Program-made: the position numbers and the translations under genes | Assembly: GCA_037693485.1 (NCBI GenBank) | Contig: CM075348.1 | Location: 36,698,501-36,762,500 of the forward strand | Direction: 5' to 3' | Length of the DNA stretch: 64,000 nucleotides | Source: Kitagawia praeruptora | Taxonomy: Eukaryota; Streptophyta; Magnoliopsida; Apiales; Apiaceae | Part shown: positions 54,800 to 64,000 of the stretch, piece after piece | Position numbering within the stretch: position 1 is the stretch's first letter | How the letters are laid out: every line of letters starts with the position of its first letter | Notes under the pieces: generated by a model | The model's database searches: none | Seen by the model: only the letters and a program-made list of their open reading frames with translations | What the model was told of the DNA's origin: nothing

Positions 54800-55229
54800 C
54801 TCCCTCCGTCTCATATTACTTTGCCCGTTTGCTGAATTTCACGGGTTTTAAGATAGTGGAGAATGAATATTGTTTTTGTATGAAGTAGTGGGTATTAAAT
54901 ATTATTTTTAAGGGATAGTGGGTATTGAATATTGTTTTTTTGGAGTAGTGGGTGAAGTAGTGGGTATTGAATATTATTTTTAAGGAGTAGTGGGTGGAAT
55001 AATGGGTATTGAATATTATTTTTTTGGAGTAGTGGGTGGAATAGTGGGTGTTGAATATTATTTGTAATGATTAGTGGGTGGAATAGTGGATATTGAATAT
55101 TATTTTTAAGGAGTAGTGATTGAGTAGTGAGTATTGAATATTATTTTTTATGGCCAAAAATAGTAAGAGGAAAAGTATTGTGAATTACCTTAAAAGGAAA
55201 GTGGGAAAAGTATTAAGGGACGGAGGGAG
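54800..55229. mobile_element. Stowaway-like MITE with internal tandem repeats
   Basis: 430 bp, CTCCCTCCGTCTC to GGGACGGAGGGAG between TA dinucleotides. The interior is seven or more diverged units containing GTAGTGGGT and ATTGAATATTATTTTTA. Confidence 0.88.
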
Positions 55230-55231
55230 TA

Positions 55232-55922
55232 ATTAACCTCTTATGAAACAAGTGTAGCGAAGAGGAAACAAGGTTAAGCTAGAATATTGAAATGAGAGAC
55301 ATTGGTTTTGGCTTCATCGTGGGCGGCATACAAATGGCTTTTACTTCGGACAGATTATAAGAGCCTGTCAATATAAAAACACGAGAAAGACCTTGGTACC
55401 ATGAACCTAACCAATTTGATAAGGAAAGTACAGTGAGGAAACACTAAAATTGTGCAGGAAGTTGAACCCTAAAATGGGCCAAGTTACGTAAAAGATAATT
55501 AATTTATTTAAAATGAATTAAAATAATCTTTTATGGCACAAAATTTTAAAGAAACAAATTTGTTTATTTTAAATGAATATATTATTAGGACATGTTTGAA
55601 TTATTTACGCAAATTGGAATTGGGAGTGAAAATGTGAATGATTGGTATGAGAACAGATGAAAATGAGAATGACATGATATTCATGAGATATACTAGTAAG
55701 GATATAATTTACTAATTTAATTAAATGGAGCTCTCATTATCAATCACCAAATTATCGGTCCAAACACGAAATTTTAATTTGAAATTCCGATTCTAATCAT
55801 ACAGATTCATTAACCATAAATCAAATGGACCAAGTTGTTTTGAAGTTTTTCAACTTGTTACTTCCTTCATCCCATTCGTTTAATAAAAAATTTTCATTAT
55901 TTGACACGTATTTTAAGATATA
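55232..55922. other. Intergenic DNA
   Basis: No gene seen. The last 65 bp (CTTCCTTCATCCC..TTTTAAGATA) belong to a further, split MITE whose other half may follow 56486. Confidence 0.4.
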
Positions 55923-56486
55923 CTTCCTTTGTCCCTCTCATTTCTTTACAGTTATTATTTTGGGGTGTCTCTCTCATTTATTTACATTCCAAAAATAGTA
56001 AGTTTCTCCCACTATTACACCCACTATCTCATACTCCCTCCGTCCCAATTTACATGTCCCTTTTCTAAAATACACACATATTAAGAGAAAGTTAGTTAGA
56101 TAAAATTTTCCAACCAATACCCTTAATTAATACATTGAAAAAAGAGAATAGTGTTAAGTTTGAAAAAAAGTCAAATTTAGATACAATAAATGTAGGGATA
56201 GTTTTGGAAAATTACTCTTAAATTTGCATTGAAAGTAGAAAAGGGACATGTAAAATGGGACAAATTTATTTTAGAAAAGGGACATGTATTTTGGGACGGA
56301 GGGAGTATATTTAACAATAAAAAACACTATTACACTCACTACTTTCCTCCACTATCTCAAATATATAATTAAATATTAATAGGTCCCACCACTTTACCCA
56401 CTTTTCATCAAATTTACTCATTTTTTACACATTTTCTTGGCATCCGTGTCCATCCCCATGTAAACAACCATGAGGGACGGAGGGAG
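55923..56486. mobile_element. Stowaway-like MITE split by another
   Basis: Ends CTTCCTTTGTCCCTCTCATTT and AGGGACGGAGGGAG; TA on both sides. Contains the complete element 56034-56305. Confidence 0.82.
56034..56305. mobile_element. Nested Stowaway-like MITE, ACATGTCCC subfamily
   Basis: 272 bp, CTCCCTCCGTCCCAATTTACATGTCCC and its near-perfect inverse, TA on both sides. Relative at 59681-59982. Confidence 0.9.
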
Positions 56487-56828
56487 TATATAAAGTATAT
56501 TTTTATAATTTATTTTTAATTTTTCAATAAAAATTTAAATATTAAAATTTTATGTAGGAGAAAAATATTTAAAAAATAAATTATGAAATTATAATTTTAA
56601 AAAATCTTAAAATACGTGTTACACCCCGTTTAGTAGAGTAGAAATACATGACGAAATAAAATATTGTTGTTTTATAAAAAAAAATGAAATCGCATGAAAT
56701 AATAGGAAAGCATTTGCAAGGAAAGAAAACTTGTACAGTTGTACGGGCGTCGCAAGTCTTGACTCGTAAATTACGCCATGCCCCACTTGTTCCCCTTGCC
56801 CCAACTGGTAGCTACGCCTACTATAATA

Positions 56829-57087
56829 CTCCCTCTGCCTGTTTTTGTTTTTCTTGTTTGACATGTCGGGACAGTTCATAACATAAAACAAATTATTAAT
56901 TTACGTTTAATCTATAAAACCAAATATAGTTATGAGTGATCTTGTTGGATTCATATTTATGAGTACTTTAATATAGTGAAGTTTTTATATTTAATACTAA
57001 TACGAAATTCAAGATATTAACGATCAAAAGTGTGTGTTGACAAACATGTTCAGTCAAAACAGGAAAAACATTAAGGAACGGAGGGAG
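56829..57087. mobile_element. Stowaway-like MITE in the ARGOS-like promoter
   Basis: 259 bp, CTCCCTCTGCCTG to GAACGGAGGGAG, TA on both sides. Inverse orientation to 15643-15901. Its right end is about 80 bp before the TATA run of the next gene. Confidence 0.87.
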
Positions 57088-57165
57088 TAGTAAAATCGCA
57101 CCTTTGGCTCTCTACCAATAATATCCCAAGCCTTAAAACTCATCAACCATTACCATTTCAAACCT

Positions 57166-57178
57166 TATATATATATAC
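57166..57178 (+). promoter_or_regulatory. TATA box of the ARGOS-like gene
   Basis: TATATATATATA run 30-40 bp before the start codon region at 57209, correctly placed for a short leader if transcription starts near 57195. Confidence 0.5.
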
Positions 57179-57208
57179 ACATCGACAAGCACAGAGAAAG
57201 AAGGGAAG

Positions 57209-57526
57209 ATGATGGTGTATGGTTTGGATGATAGAAGACGTGGAGTATTGATATCACCCTCGGCCTCGTCCTCATTAGAAAAAGCCAAGCATTTGAAGAC
57301 TAGCTCCGGTACAAGTTTAATGTTACACCACTTTAGTTTGAAAGCCATAATAATCGTATTCACTCTTGTCTTCACCGCCTTGCTCTTGTTTCTGCCGCTT
57401 CTTCTGCCGCCGCTGCCTCCTCCGCCGTCGTCGCTGCTACTGGTACCCATCCTCATGCTCGCACTACTACTCTTCCTTGCCCTGTCTCCTTCTCAATCCC
57501 CTGCCGTTTCTTCATCCGTCGTATGA
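57209..57526 (+). CDS. ARGOS-like organ-size-related (OSR) protein
   Basis: Intronless, 105 residues. Residues about 44-66 form one hydrophobic helix (LKAIIIVFTLVFTALLLF). The hallmark LLLPPLPPPPSS follows (about 64-75), then a second hydrophobic helix (LLLVPILMLALLLFLAL, 76-93). Two helices joined by PPLPPPP define the OSR domain of ARGOS, ARGOS-LIKE and OSR1. Those proteins act at the endoplasmic reticulum. They promote organ growth (cell number or cell expansion) in response to auxin, brassinosteroid or ethylene, and dampen ethylene signalling. The N-terminal 40 residues are variable, as usual. Two adjacent ATG codons start the frame and the first is used here. A MITE lies directly upstream. 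Which ARGOS paralogue it is cannot be told. Confidence 0.88.
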   Translation: MMVYGLDDRRRGVLISPSASSSLEKAKHLKTSSGTSLMLHHFSLKAIIIVFTLVFTALLLFLPLLLPPLPPPPSSLLLVPILMLALLLFLALSPSQSPAVSSSVV

Positions 57527-57970
57527 TCATACACAGTCGTTGTTTGTACGTACGTGGACTAATCGCCACCAAATTTTGCCCATATACTGTACGTACGTCT
57601 TATGTATGTATGCATAAATCCTGTGTTCTTTAATGTCTTGTGAGTTGGATTCTTAGATTTCTTTCATTTTTTGTAATATTTTTAGGCAATCTAATTGGCC
57701 TTGTTGCTAGTTAGCAAAAAGATTAAGAATGAAATTCTAATTGGCCTTGTTGCCAGTTAGCAAAGTTAGATTCTTAAATTCAGACACAAGGCCAGATCAT
57801 GTATGAAATTCTAATTCCATAAACGGAAATAAGAACGATTCAAAAGACATCATAATCTTTATTAAATTCTTGAAACAAAACCAAGGAAGTGTATTAAGTA
57901 CATTTTCATTAACTTACCTTAGTTTCTTTTTATTAATCGTTTTAAAAAATTTGTAGAAACCAAGAAAATG
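57527..57970 (+). other. 3' region of the ARGOS-like gene with a 29-bp direct repeat
   Basis: Contains two near-identical copies of TCTAATTGGCCTTGTTGC (full unit 29 bp) at 57690-57718 and 57736-57764. No other gene. Confidence 0.6.
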
Positions 57971-57978
57971 TAATTATC

Positions 57979-58150
57979 CCACGGGTGTTTCAGATGGTCG
58001 AGCAGTGACGCTTAAGACTTACTGTCTTGAGTTCACGAGTTTGATTCCCTAGGGCATTCCGGGATTAAGTGGGCTACCATGCTACGGTGTATGAGTGTGC
58101 TATTATGCCCTCCGGATTAATCGAGATGCGTGCAAGCTGTCAGGACATCG
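57979..58150 (+). mobile_element. SINE, Au-like, 172 bp
   Basis: tRNA-derived head with A box TGGTCGAGCAGTG (57995-58007) and B box AGTTTGATTCC (58038-58048). The tail CCGGATTAATCGAGATGCGTGCAAGCTG matches in style the body of the widespread plant Au SINE (first 20 bases shown in part: CCGGATTAATCGAGATGCG). Flanked by 7-bp repeats AATTATC (57972-57978, 58151-58157), as expected of L1-mediated insertion. Confidence 0.85.
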
Positions 58151-58157
58151 AATTATC

Positions 58158-58521
58158 AAGAAATAAAGAAGTAATTAGTATACTTTTATGCTATTAACGA
58201 TGTTACAAAATTACTTAAATAGTCTTAAGATTCAATGTATTAAGAAAGAAAATGAAAATATATGTATGAACATAGGGATAAATAGTAGAATAATAGTCAT
58301 CAAATATGATTTGAAATTGCAAAGTGATTGATAAAACGAAATTTTAAGAAAAATCTAAAACGATTAATACGAAGGAACGGAAGGAATATTTACAAGTACC
58401 CTCATTTTCAAGGATATTGAAACATGTACGTGAAAAAGTCAAAAGGTAGGATGGAGGGAGTAGTGTTTTTATAATTTTCAAGTGCAATTAATTAAGAAAA
58501 GAGAAATCTTATTTTCAAAGG
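58158..58521. other. Intergenic DNA
   Basis: AT-rich; fragments of a Stowaway-like end (GGATGGAGGGAGTA near 58450) but no complete element. Confidence 0.4.
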
Positions 58522-58716
58522 AAAATGATAAAGATCCCAAATTAGATCCCAAAAAAATACCCAAATTCCATGTGTCATCTTTTAATTGGTCATATCATAA
58601 TGGGCCTCCCTGGATTCACATTAATCTCCCCAATTAAAATTGTCCAATTTGCCAAGTCACACATGCCATGTCATTTGGAGACTTTTTTGGGGACTCAATT
58701 TGGGATCTCTAGCACT
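58522..58716. mobile_element. MITE related to 46287-46482
   Basis: AAGATCCCAAATTAGATCCC at the left is mirrored by GGGACTCAATTTGGGATCTC at the right. Shared internal blocks with 46287-46482 include TAATTGGT, ATGGGCC and CACATTAATCTCCCCAAT-type words. Confidence 0.65.
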
Positions 58717-59620
58717 GCTAATTTCCAAACTGTTTGTTTAAAATCAAAGTAATATCTGTACTATATGTCTTTTGCATTCAGAATGCTATAAATAGTTTTG
58801 AAAATAAAAAATGATTATGGAAATAATTATTTCTCTTAATAAAAATTCTATAAATAAACTTTTTTTAACACTTTTTAATTTCTCTATAACATTAAATATC
58901 AATTATCAATTTGAAAAGAGAGAATTGACATAAAATACATTTGACACTTATAGTGCTAATGAACAGTTTGGATACCATGAATTCTTCCCTAGCTTACGTA
59001 TTATGATTATACAGGGAAAGTATCTACAGAACAACACTGTGTATGACCAGAGGGAATTAATCTTGACTTTATAGCCAACAGGTTGATGTACACATCTAGA
59101 AAATCTAAACAATGTTGGTAAGGCTGCCATGTCATCAGTTACCATGGTCCCACACAAGAAGAGTAATGTAACTAGATTTTCTTATTTTTCATTATTAAGC
59201 TGATGAGGCATAACGTGGATGTTGTCTATTGGGCCATAAAGTTAGAGGCATTCCGTGGAATTACTGTCTTTGCTTCTGGGTCCGTTGTTCTCTAATTTGG
59301 GTGCAAATATTGATAATCATATGTACTGTGTGGGTCTGTGTGTGAATATATATCAGCAGGATGTGTGTTTCGTTTTCTCAACTACTTTTCTCAAGGTTGA
59401 GGTTGAATTTTCGAAATTAGGAGGCATAAAAATTTTATGTTACAACTTCGAATGTGAAGGGTAAGCATTATATGTAACAAAGTGCAGTGAATAGTTGGAC
59501 CAACTCGTCGCAGAAAATTTAGTTTGAATTGGTAGCTACTTGTTTTCCTGCCTGACTAAATTCTAATGCATACCAGCAGAACAGATGTCTTGTTTTTCCT
59601 GTGGGCTTTGTTAATCACCT
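58717..59620. other. Intergenic DNA, no feature seen
   Basis: About 900 bp of lower AT bias than the surroundings, but no sustained frame or repeat recognised. Confidence 0.4.
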
Positions 59621-59680
59621 AGAGCAAGTCCAACATCTTCCCTATTTGAGTTCTTAACTTAAAATTTAAGGAATTTGATA

Positions 59681-59982
59681 CTCCTTCCGTTCCAAAATAC
59701 ATGTTTTTTTTGCAAAAAAAAAATTATCCTAAATTACATGTCACCCTCTTCTTTTCATACAAATATGAAATATCTCTCCTTTCTATACAAATTTAAGTCT
59801 AATTTTCCAAAATTACCCCTATATTTGTATTGTCAATGCTTGACTTCTTTAAAACTTAACTCTTTTCTCATTTTTTTTAATGCATTTATTAAGGTTATTA
59901 ATTGAAAAACCTTATCCAACCAACTTTTTTCTTAATATACGTATTTTTTTCAAAAGGGACATGTAAATTGGGACGGAGGGAG
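59681..59982. mobile_element. Stowaway-like MITE, ACATGTCCC subfamily
   Basis: 302 bp, CTCCTTCCGTTCC to GGGACGGAGGGAG, TA on both sides. Confidence 0.85.
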
Positions 59983-60257
59983 TACAAAATAGTGCTCCAA
60001 CAGTGTTTTAGTGGTTCCCTAAAATACTAAGAACCACTAGTCATTTCCTACTTTTGGGGAATAAATAGTCATCCCTAACTTCATTTCCATCAATAAAATG
60101 ATTATTTCCCTTCATTTTACCAATAATTGTCTTTGTCTCTTTCCTAATTACTTTCAAATTTATTATTATAATAATAATAAGGAATGAATATAGGAATTGT
60201 TGTTGGAGTTGGTATATAAAATAATGTCCCTAAACCACTATGACTCCTTATTTTATA

Positions 60258-60518
60258 CTCCATCCGTTTCAAATTAGTAGTCCACTTTCAAGAAAAATTT
60301 TGTTTCAAAATAGTTGTCACATTTCTACTTTTAAAGCAATTTTTTACTTAAACTTCCCATTTTACCCTTGAATTTTAATTTCCAAGATTGACTTAATGCA
60401 CTTATTTATCCAACAAATACAATAAATATGGGTAAATATGGAATTAGATCATTAATAATTGAGTTTCTTAAAATGCATAATTTTTTGAAAATGGACTACT
60501 AATTTGAAACATAAGGAA
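60258..60518. mobile_element. Stowaway-like MITE, AATTAGTAGTCC subfamily
   Basis: About 261 bp; CTCCATCCGTTTCAAATTAG to ACTAATTTGAAACATAAGGAA. Inverse copy of 30958-31212; right end decayed. Confidence 0.8.
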
Positions 60519-60565
60519 TAATATTTATAAGAAATCAACTACTGTAAGATATTGTTGGAAGAGAA

Positions 60566-60692
60566 ATGTTATTTCCTGAGCAATATGTGTTGCATATTCC
60601 CCCTGCATTCACAATATGAAACATATTCTAATACAATGAACGATACATAACTCTAGAAATTAAAAAAGTGTTCTGAAAATAACATTTCCCTT
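60566..60692. mobile_element. Short MITE with AAATGTTATTTCC ends
   Basis: GAAATGTTATTTCCTGAG and CTGAAAATAACATTTCCC form terminal inverted repeats around about 95 bp. Target duplication unclear. Confidence 0.55.
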
Positions 60693-60741
60693 GTTGGAAT
60701 TGCTCTATGCTCTAAGTCCTAGTTGTAGTACTACTATTATA

Positions 60742-60966
60742 CTCCGTCCGTCTCTTTTTAAGTTGCTCATTTGATATGTCGGGATTGTTCATAATATGAG
60801 ATAAATTACTAATTTACGCATCTTGTTGGATTCGTATTTATGAGTACTTTAATACAGTGAAGTTTTTATATTTAAAACTAATACGAAATTGAAGATATTA
60901 ATGATTAAAAATGTGCATTGGCAAACATGTCCAAAGAAAACAGGCAATATACTTAGAGACGGAGAG
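60742..60966. mobile_element. Stowaway-like MITE, shortened
   Basis: CTCCGTCCGTCTC to AGAGACGGAGAG; TA on the left. Same family as 56829-57087. Confidence 0.75.
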
Positions 60967-61152
60967 AAAACTGTTTTAACAAACGGATGCATGCATCTTT
61001 ACATAAAACATCTTCCTTAATCCACCACCTCTTCTTTTATTTTATCCTCTCTCTCTCACACACTCACGCGCATCTCTTTCTCTCTCACATACACACTTAC
61101 ATTTTTAAACTTTAGTCGCGTGACATGTTAATTTTTCATCCCCTCTAATGTA

Positions 61153-61464
61153 CTCGCTCTGTCCTATTGGTATGTTAACATTTACTTTTTTCACGAAAAC
61201 AAAGATGATAGGTGTAATATTATTAAAATAAATGAAGTAATGGATGTAATAGTGATTTTATAGTTAAATAAATTAAGTAGTGGGTGTAATATTAATTTTA
61301 TAGTTAAAATAAGTTAAATAATGGATGTAATAGTGTAAAGTATTGTTAAACTAAATGAAGTAGTGGGTGTAATAGTATTAAAATTTACTATTTTAGGAAA
61401 TGTTAACCATTTATTGGAACATTCCAAAATAGAAAGTGTTAACAATCTATTGGGACGGAGGGAA
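61153..61464. mobile_element. Stowaway-like MITE with internal repeats
   Basis: CTCGCTCTGTCCTATTGG to TTGGGACGGAGGGAA; TA on both sides. Interior has four units with AAGTAGTGGGTGTAATA. A frame on each strand across it is an artefact. Confidence 0.8.
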
Positions 61465-62613
61465 TATGATTCTTGGTGCACCTCTGCCCGCAATGAATTT
61501 ATGTCCTTTGTAACTTTGTTAGTCAAATCTAGTTTTTTCAATGAATTACTTTTAAAAATATTAATCTAAGAATAAACTCACAGTAAGTATACTTTAGTGT
61601 TTATTTACTAGATTGCATGTATAGTTCGAAATCATCATAACCATTTGTGAAGGAAGGAACTGGCTTTTGACTTGTTCGAAGTTAGTGGGAAACAAATATT
61701 AAGACTTAAAATTCAGATTTCACTCAGATTTTACCTAAAGATACCACCACACTCATGACTCAACTGCATCATGCCAGGAAGCATGCAAGATACCACCACA
61801 CTCAACTGCATCATGCCAGGAAGCATGCATGTCTTCTGTAAAAGCCAGTTGCAACACAGTCATTCGACAGTGGAACTGTGAAAGACTCCTCTATTAACAA
61901 AAGTACACACATTTGATTTTTACATAAACTTCGTCAATACATAAATATATACTCTCTGGATTTCTACCGCATTCTTATTACCGCAACTCCAACCGCCAGT
62001 AGTGCTTGACAGCCACAATGTCCAGGCCACAAGTTCCCCCCAGGTTGCAACCGCCACCGAAATAATGAAATAGTAGAACATATACATTAATCCAACAGTC
62101 AGTTAATATATTTGTCAATAATTAAGATCTAATCGACTTTCTACTCTTATGAAAAACATGTACAAAGAATACTAAACTAATGCAAGCATACAATGTTTGA
62201 GACGAAAAAATATACACTGCTTTGTATTGGGAAAAACCAATTATAGCTTGAATAAGTATAATTTAATTATGTGTCCTTTTCTTTGTTTGAATTATGGAAA
62301 GCAATGAACAATGGGTAATGATGGAGCATCATTGCAAATCCATACCGCTAAAAAAGTCACAGAAATCAGAAACCTGTGAAACATATACAGTTCTTGGGCG
62401 TTGCTATACATCAGCTGAAGTACCCGAGAAGGGTGCTTCACTGCATAGTTTCAGTTGAAGAGCAGGGTCCTCGACTCTGTCAGCAACCACTAAATTCTGC
62501 AATTTACAGTATAGCAAGCTGACTTTCCACCTGCTGTATAGTCCTGTTCGGCTTCGGGTCATCGGTGCAAATTTGTGACACAGATTAGGCCAAGAGTATG
62601 TACAATATTTGCC
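61465..62613 (-). other. 3' flank of Fd-GOGAT
   Basis: Downstream region of the minus-strand gene, probably including its 3' UTR in the part next to 62613. Contains the tandem duplication at 61738-61830; otherwise nothing recognised. Confidence 0.5.
61738..61830. repeat. Tandem duplication, about 50 and 42 bp
   Basis: AAGATACCACCACACTC..CAACTGCATCATGCCAGGAAGCATGC occurs twice in succession; the first copy has 8 additional bases (ATGACTCA region). Recent by its near identity. Confidence 0.9.
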
Positions 62614-63943
62614 CTAAGCGGACTGAACAGTAATACGTCCAGCTGTTGTTTGCTCATATTCGGCACAAGCCTCTGGTGTGTCTTCTTCACTAGGTGGAAC
62701 GAGTTGCCAAAACAGTGGCAGATATCTTTCCCACTCTTTCAAGATGGAAGATCCTTTGGTGCTTCCAGTTTTTTCCTGAATTGAGAACCCAAATTGTAAT
62801 TGAAAAACTATATGCAGCATATATATAGAAGAGAATTATGCGATAGCACTAGCTAATCTAGTCATCCCAGCCCTCAACTAGTTGTCAGAAGCAGTGAAGG
62901 AGTATTCAGAACACTCGAACATTCATATATTGAGGAACTACCAAACAAATTGGCAATAGACATTAAAATCTTTCAGGATTTCCCCAATTGTAAGCATTTT
63001 AATGGTTAAAAAGGCAGAACAATGTTTTTTCTTTAGGTATGCTCAGTTGCAGAAATAGTAATACTCACACCACACAACAATCTTGTTACCAAGAGAAGAA
63101 TAATATTTTTGGCTGCTCTGGGTGTGTAATTTTCCAGGGAAATAAGGTTATAATTTCTAAGGTTTACTACGGCACCCTGATGTCTTGTTTTAATATAATC
63201 TCGAACAAACGTGCTTTGCTAAAACGTTAAAAATTTCCCAATGTAGTATGACTTTCATTGTACAGTGTGTGCTCGAACAGTAATTTTTACTTACAACATG
63301 AGATTCAATAAGGGTCTTCAGCTGCATTTGACCAACAGGGGCAACCACTCTTTGGATCTTTACTATCTCCTTATTTACCTGTTCCAGTTTAAGTCACACC
63401 ACAGTTTAGCAACTAAAAAATAGCACTGTGCAAAATAAAAGAGCAATAAAAGAGCTTACAACCACCCAAAAATTAAGGGTTTTGGTCACTGTAAGTTCAA
63501 ATTGGCAATGCATTTAACGCAATTTTGAACCAACCTTGGGGATTAGAGTATCATCCTCATCAAGAAGGTATGCCAGACCTCCAGTCATACCAGCAGCTAC
63601 ATTTCTACCCACTCTGTCAACAGCAAGAAGAAAAAACTGAAATTTTGTTTTCAATCTTTTGATACAGATAATATTGTAAAAACCCAGCAAGAGAGGACAC
63701 GTACTTCCCAAGCACAACAACACAACCGCCAGTCATATATTCACAGCAATGGTCTCCGGTGCCTTCTACCACTGCTTGAGCAAGAGAGTTTCTCACAGCA
63801 AAACGCTCCCCAGCTTTGCCTCTAACAAATATTTGACCACCTGTAGCCCCATACAGACACGTATTCCCTACTATAGCGGCATCCTCAGGGCAAAATCCAG
63901 TATTTTCAACAGGAGTCACAACTAATTCACCACCAGCCATACC
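62614..63943 (-). CDS. GLU: Ferredoxin-dependent glutamate synthase, last four exons
   Basis: The 3' end of the gene; the rest lies beyond the right edge. Exons on the minus strand: 63943-63705, 63613-63535, 63378-63295, 62775-62614, joined by GT-AG introns in consistent frame, giving about 187 residues to the stop. The sequence GNTCLYGATGGQIFVRGKAG, GDHCCEYMTGG and GMTGGLAYLLDEDD is the GXGXG (alpha-subunit C-terminal) domain of glutamate synthase, a structural beta-helix. The end KEWERYLPLFWQLVPPSEED followed by ITVQSA is typical of the Fd-type plastid enzyme rather than the NADH type, which would continue into a second subunit. The enzyme turns glutamine and 2-oxoglutarate into two glutamates using reduced ferredoxin in chloroplasts and recaptures photorespiratory ammonia. 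The upstream intron begins at 63944. All visible exons look intact. Confidence 0.94.
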
Positions 63944-64000
63944 CTTAAAAATAATTGCTAGGTCAGAATATAGAACATTCCAGTTATTTGAAATGGTATA

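Larger units (their letters stand above)
59622..60705. mobile_element. Tourist-like element holding three MITEs
   Basis: Ends GAGCAAGTCCAACA and inverted GAGCAATTCCAACA. Same family as 17935-18845 in inverse orientation (GTGGTTCCCTAAA and ATTTATTATTATAATAAT blocks). Interrupted by 59681-59982, 60258-60518 and 60566-60692. Target repeat TA/CTA is ambiguous. Confidence 0.65.

Noticed and set aside
61363..61569. 68-residue frame near 61.4 kb
   Set aside because: Runs across the end of a Stowaway-like MITE; no domain.

Overview
The window is nuclear DNA of a flowering plant, almost certainly a eudicot. Evidence: spliced genes for an ORG2/bHLH38-type iron-regulation factor and for ferredoxin-dependent glutamate synthase, an intronless ARGOS-like organ-size gene and an arabinogalactan protein, all set in AT-rich DNA full of nested plant transposons. 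The species cannot be fixed from the sequence; an asterid would fit but is a guess. Only about 3 kb of the 64 kb is functional protein-coding DNA.

Layout. 1-3418: minus-strand Ty1/copia element cut by the left edge. 3695-5348: small non-autonomous LTR element. 5.9-8.3 kb: MITEs. 8767-10145: bHLH gene (+), convergent with an AGP gene (10654-11136, -). 11.4-15.6 kb: nested Stowaway-like, MULE-like and hairpin MITEs, then a broken CLASSY-type SNF2 helicase fragment between imperfect inverted repeats. 17-18.8 kb: Tourist-like and MULE-like MITEs. 19038-30625: Sirevirus-like copia element with decayed gag, pol and a third envelope-like ORF. Its left LTR holds a 320-bp Helitron and its right LTR a 1504-bp Tourist-like element made largely of a 29-bp minisatellite. 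30.9-34.5 kb: Stowaway, hAT and pogo/Emigrant-like elements. 34838-46044: Ty3/gypsy Tat-lineage element (minus) with identical-length LTRs, AATGT target duplication, a hAT insertion in its integrase and a separate antisense intron-containing ORF. 46-57 kb: an LTR remnant, tRNA-like segments, Emigrant-like elements, a large foldback with a hAT inside, and Stowaway-like MITEs. 57209-57526: ARGOS-like gene (+). 57979-58150: Au-like SINE. 58.5-61.5 kb: a Tourist-like element filled by other MITEs. 62614-63943: last four exons of Fd-GOGAT (-), which runs off the right edge.

The host genes have no evident joint pathway. The interest lies in transposon biology: many insertions can be dated relative to each other because target duplications and empty sites are visible, and host genes carry MITEs in an intron (bHLH) and promoter (ARGOS-like). 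The most unexplained signal is a 15-bp GC-rich hairpin word, TGCCCCTGCGGGGCC, found perfectly four times and in variant form at least five more times inside unrelated AT-rich elements.
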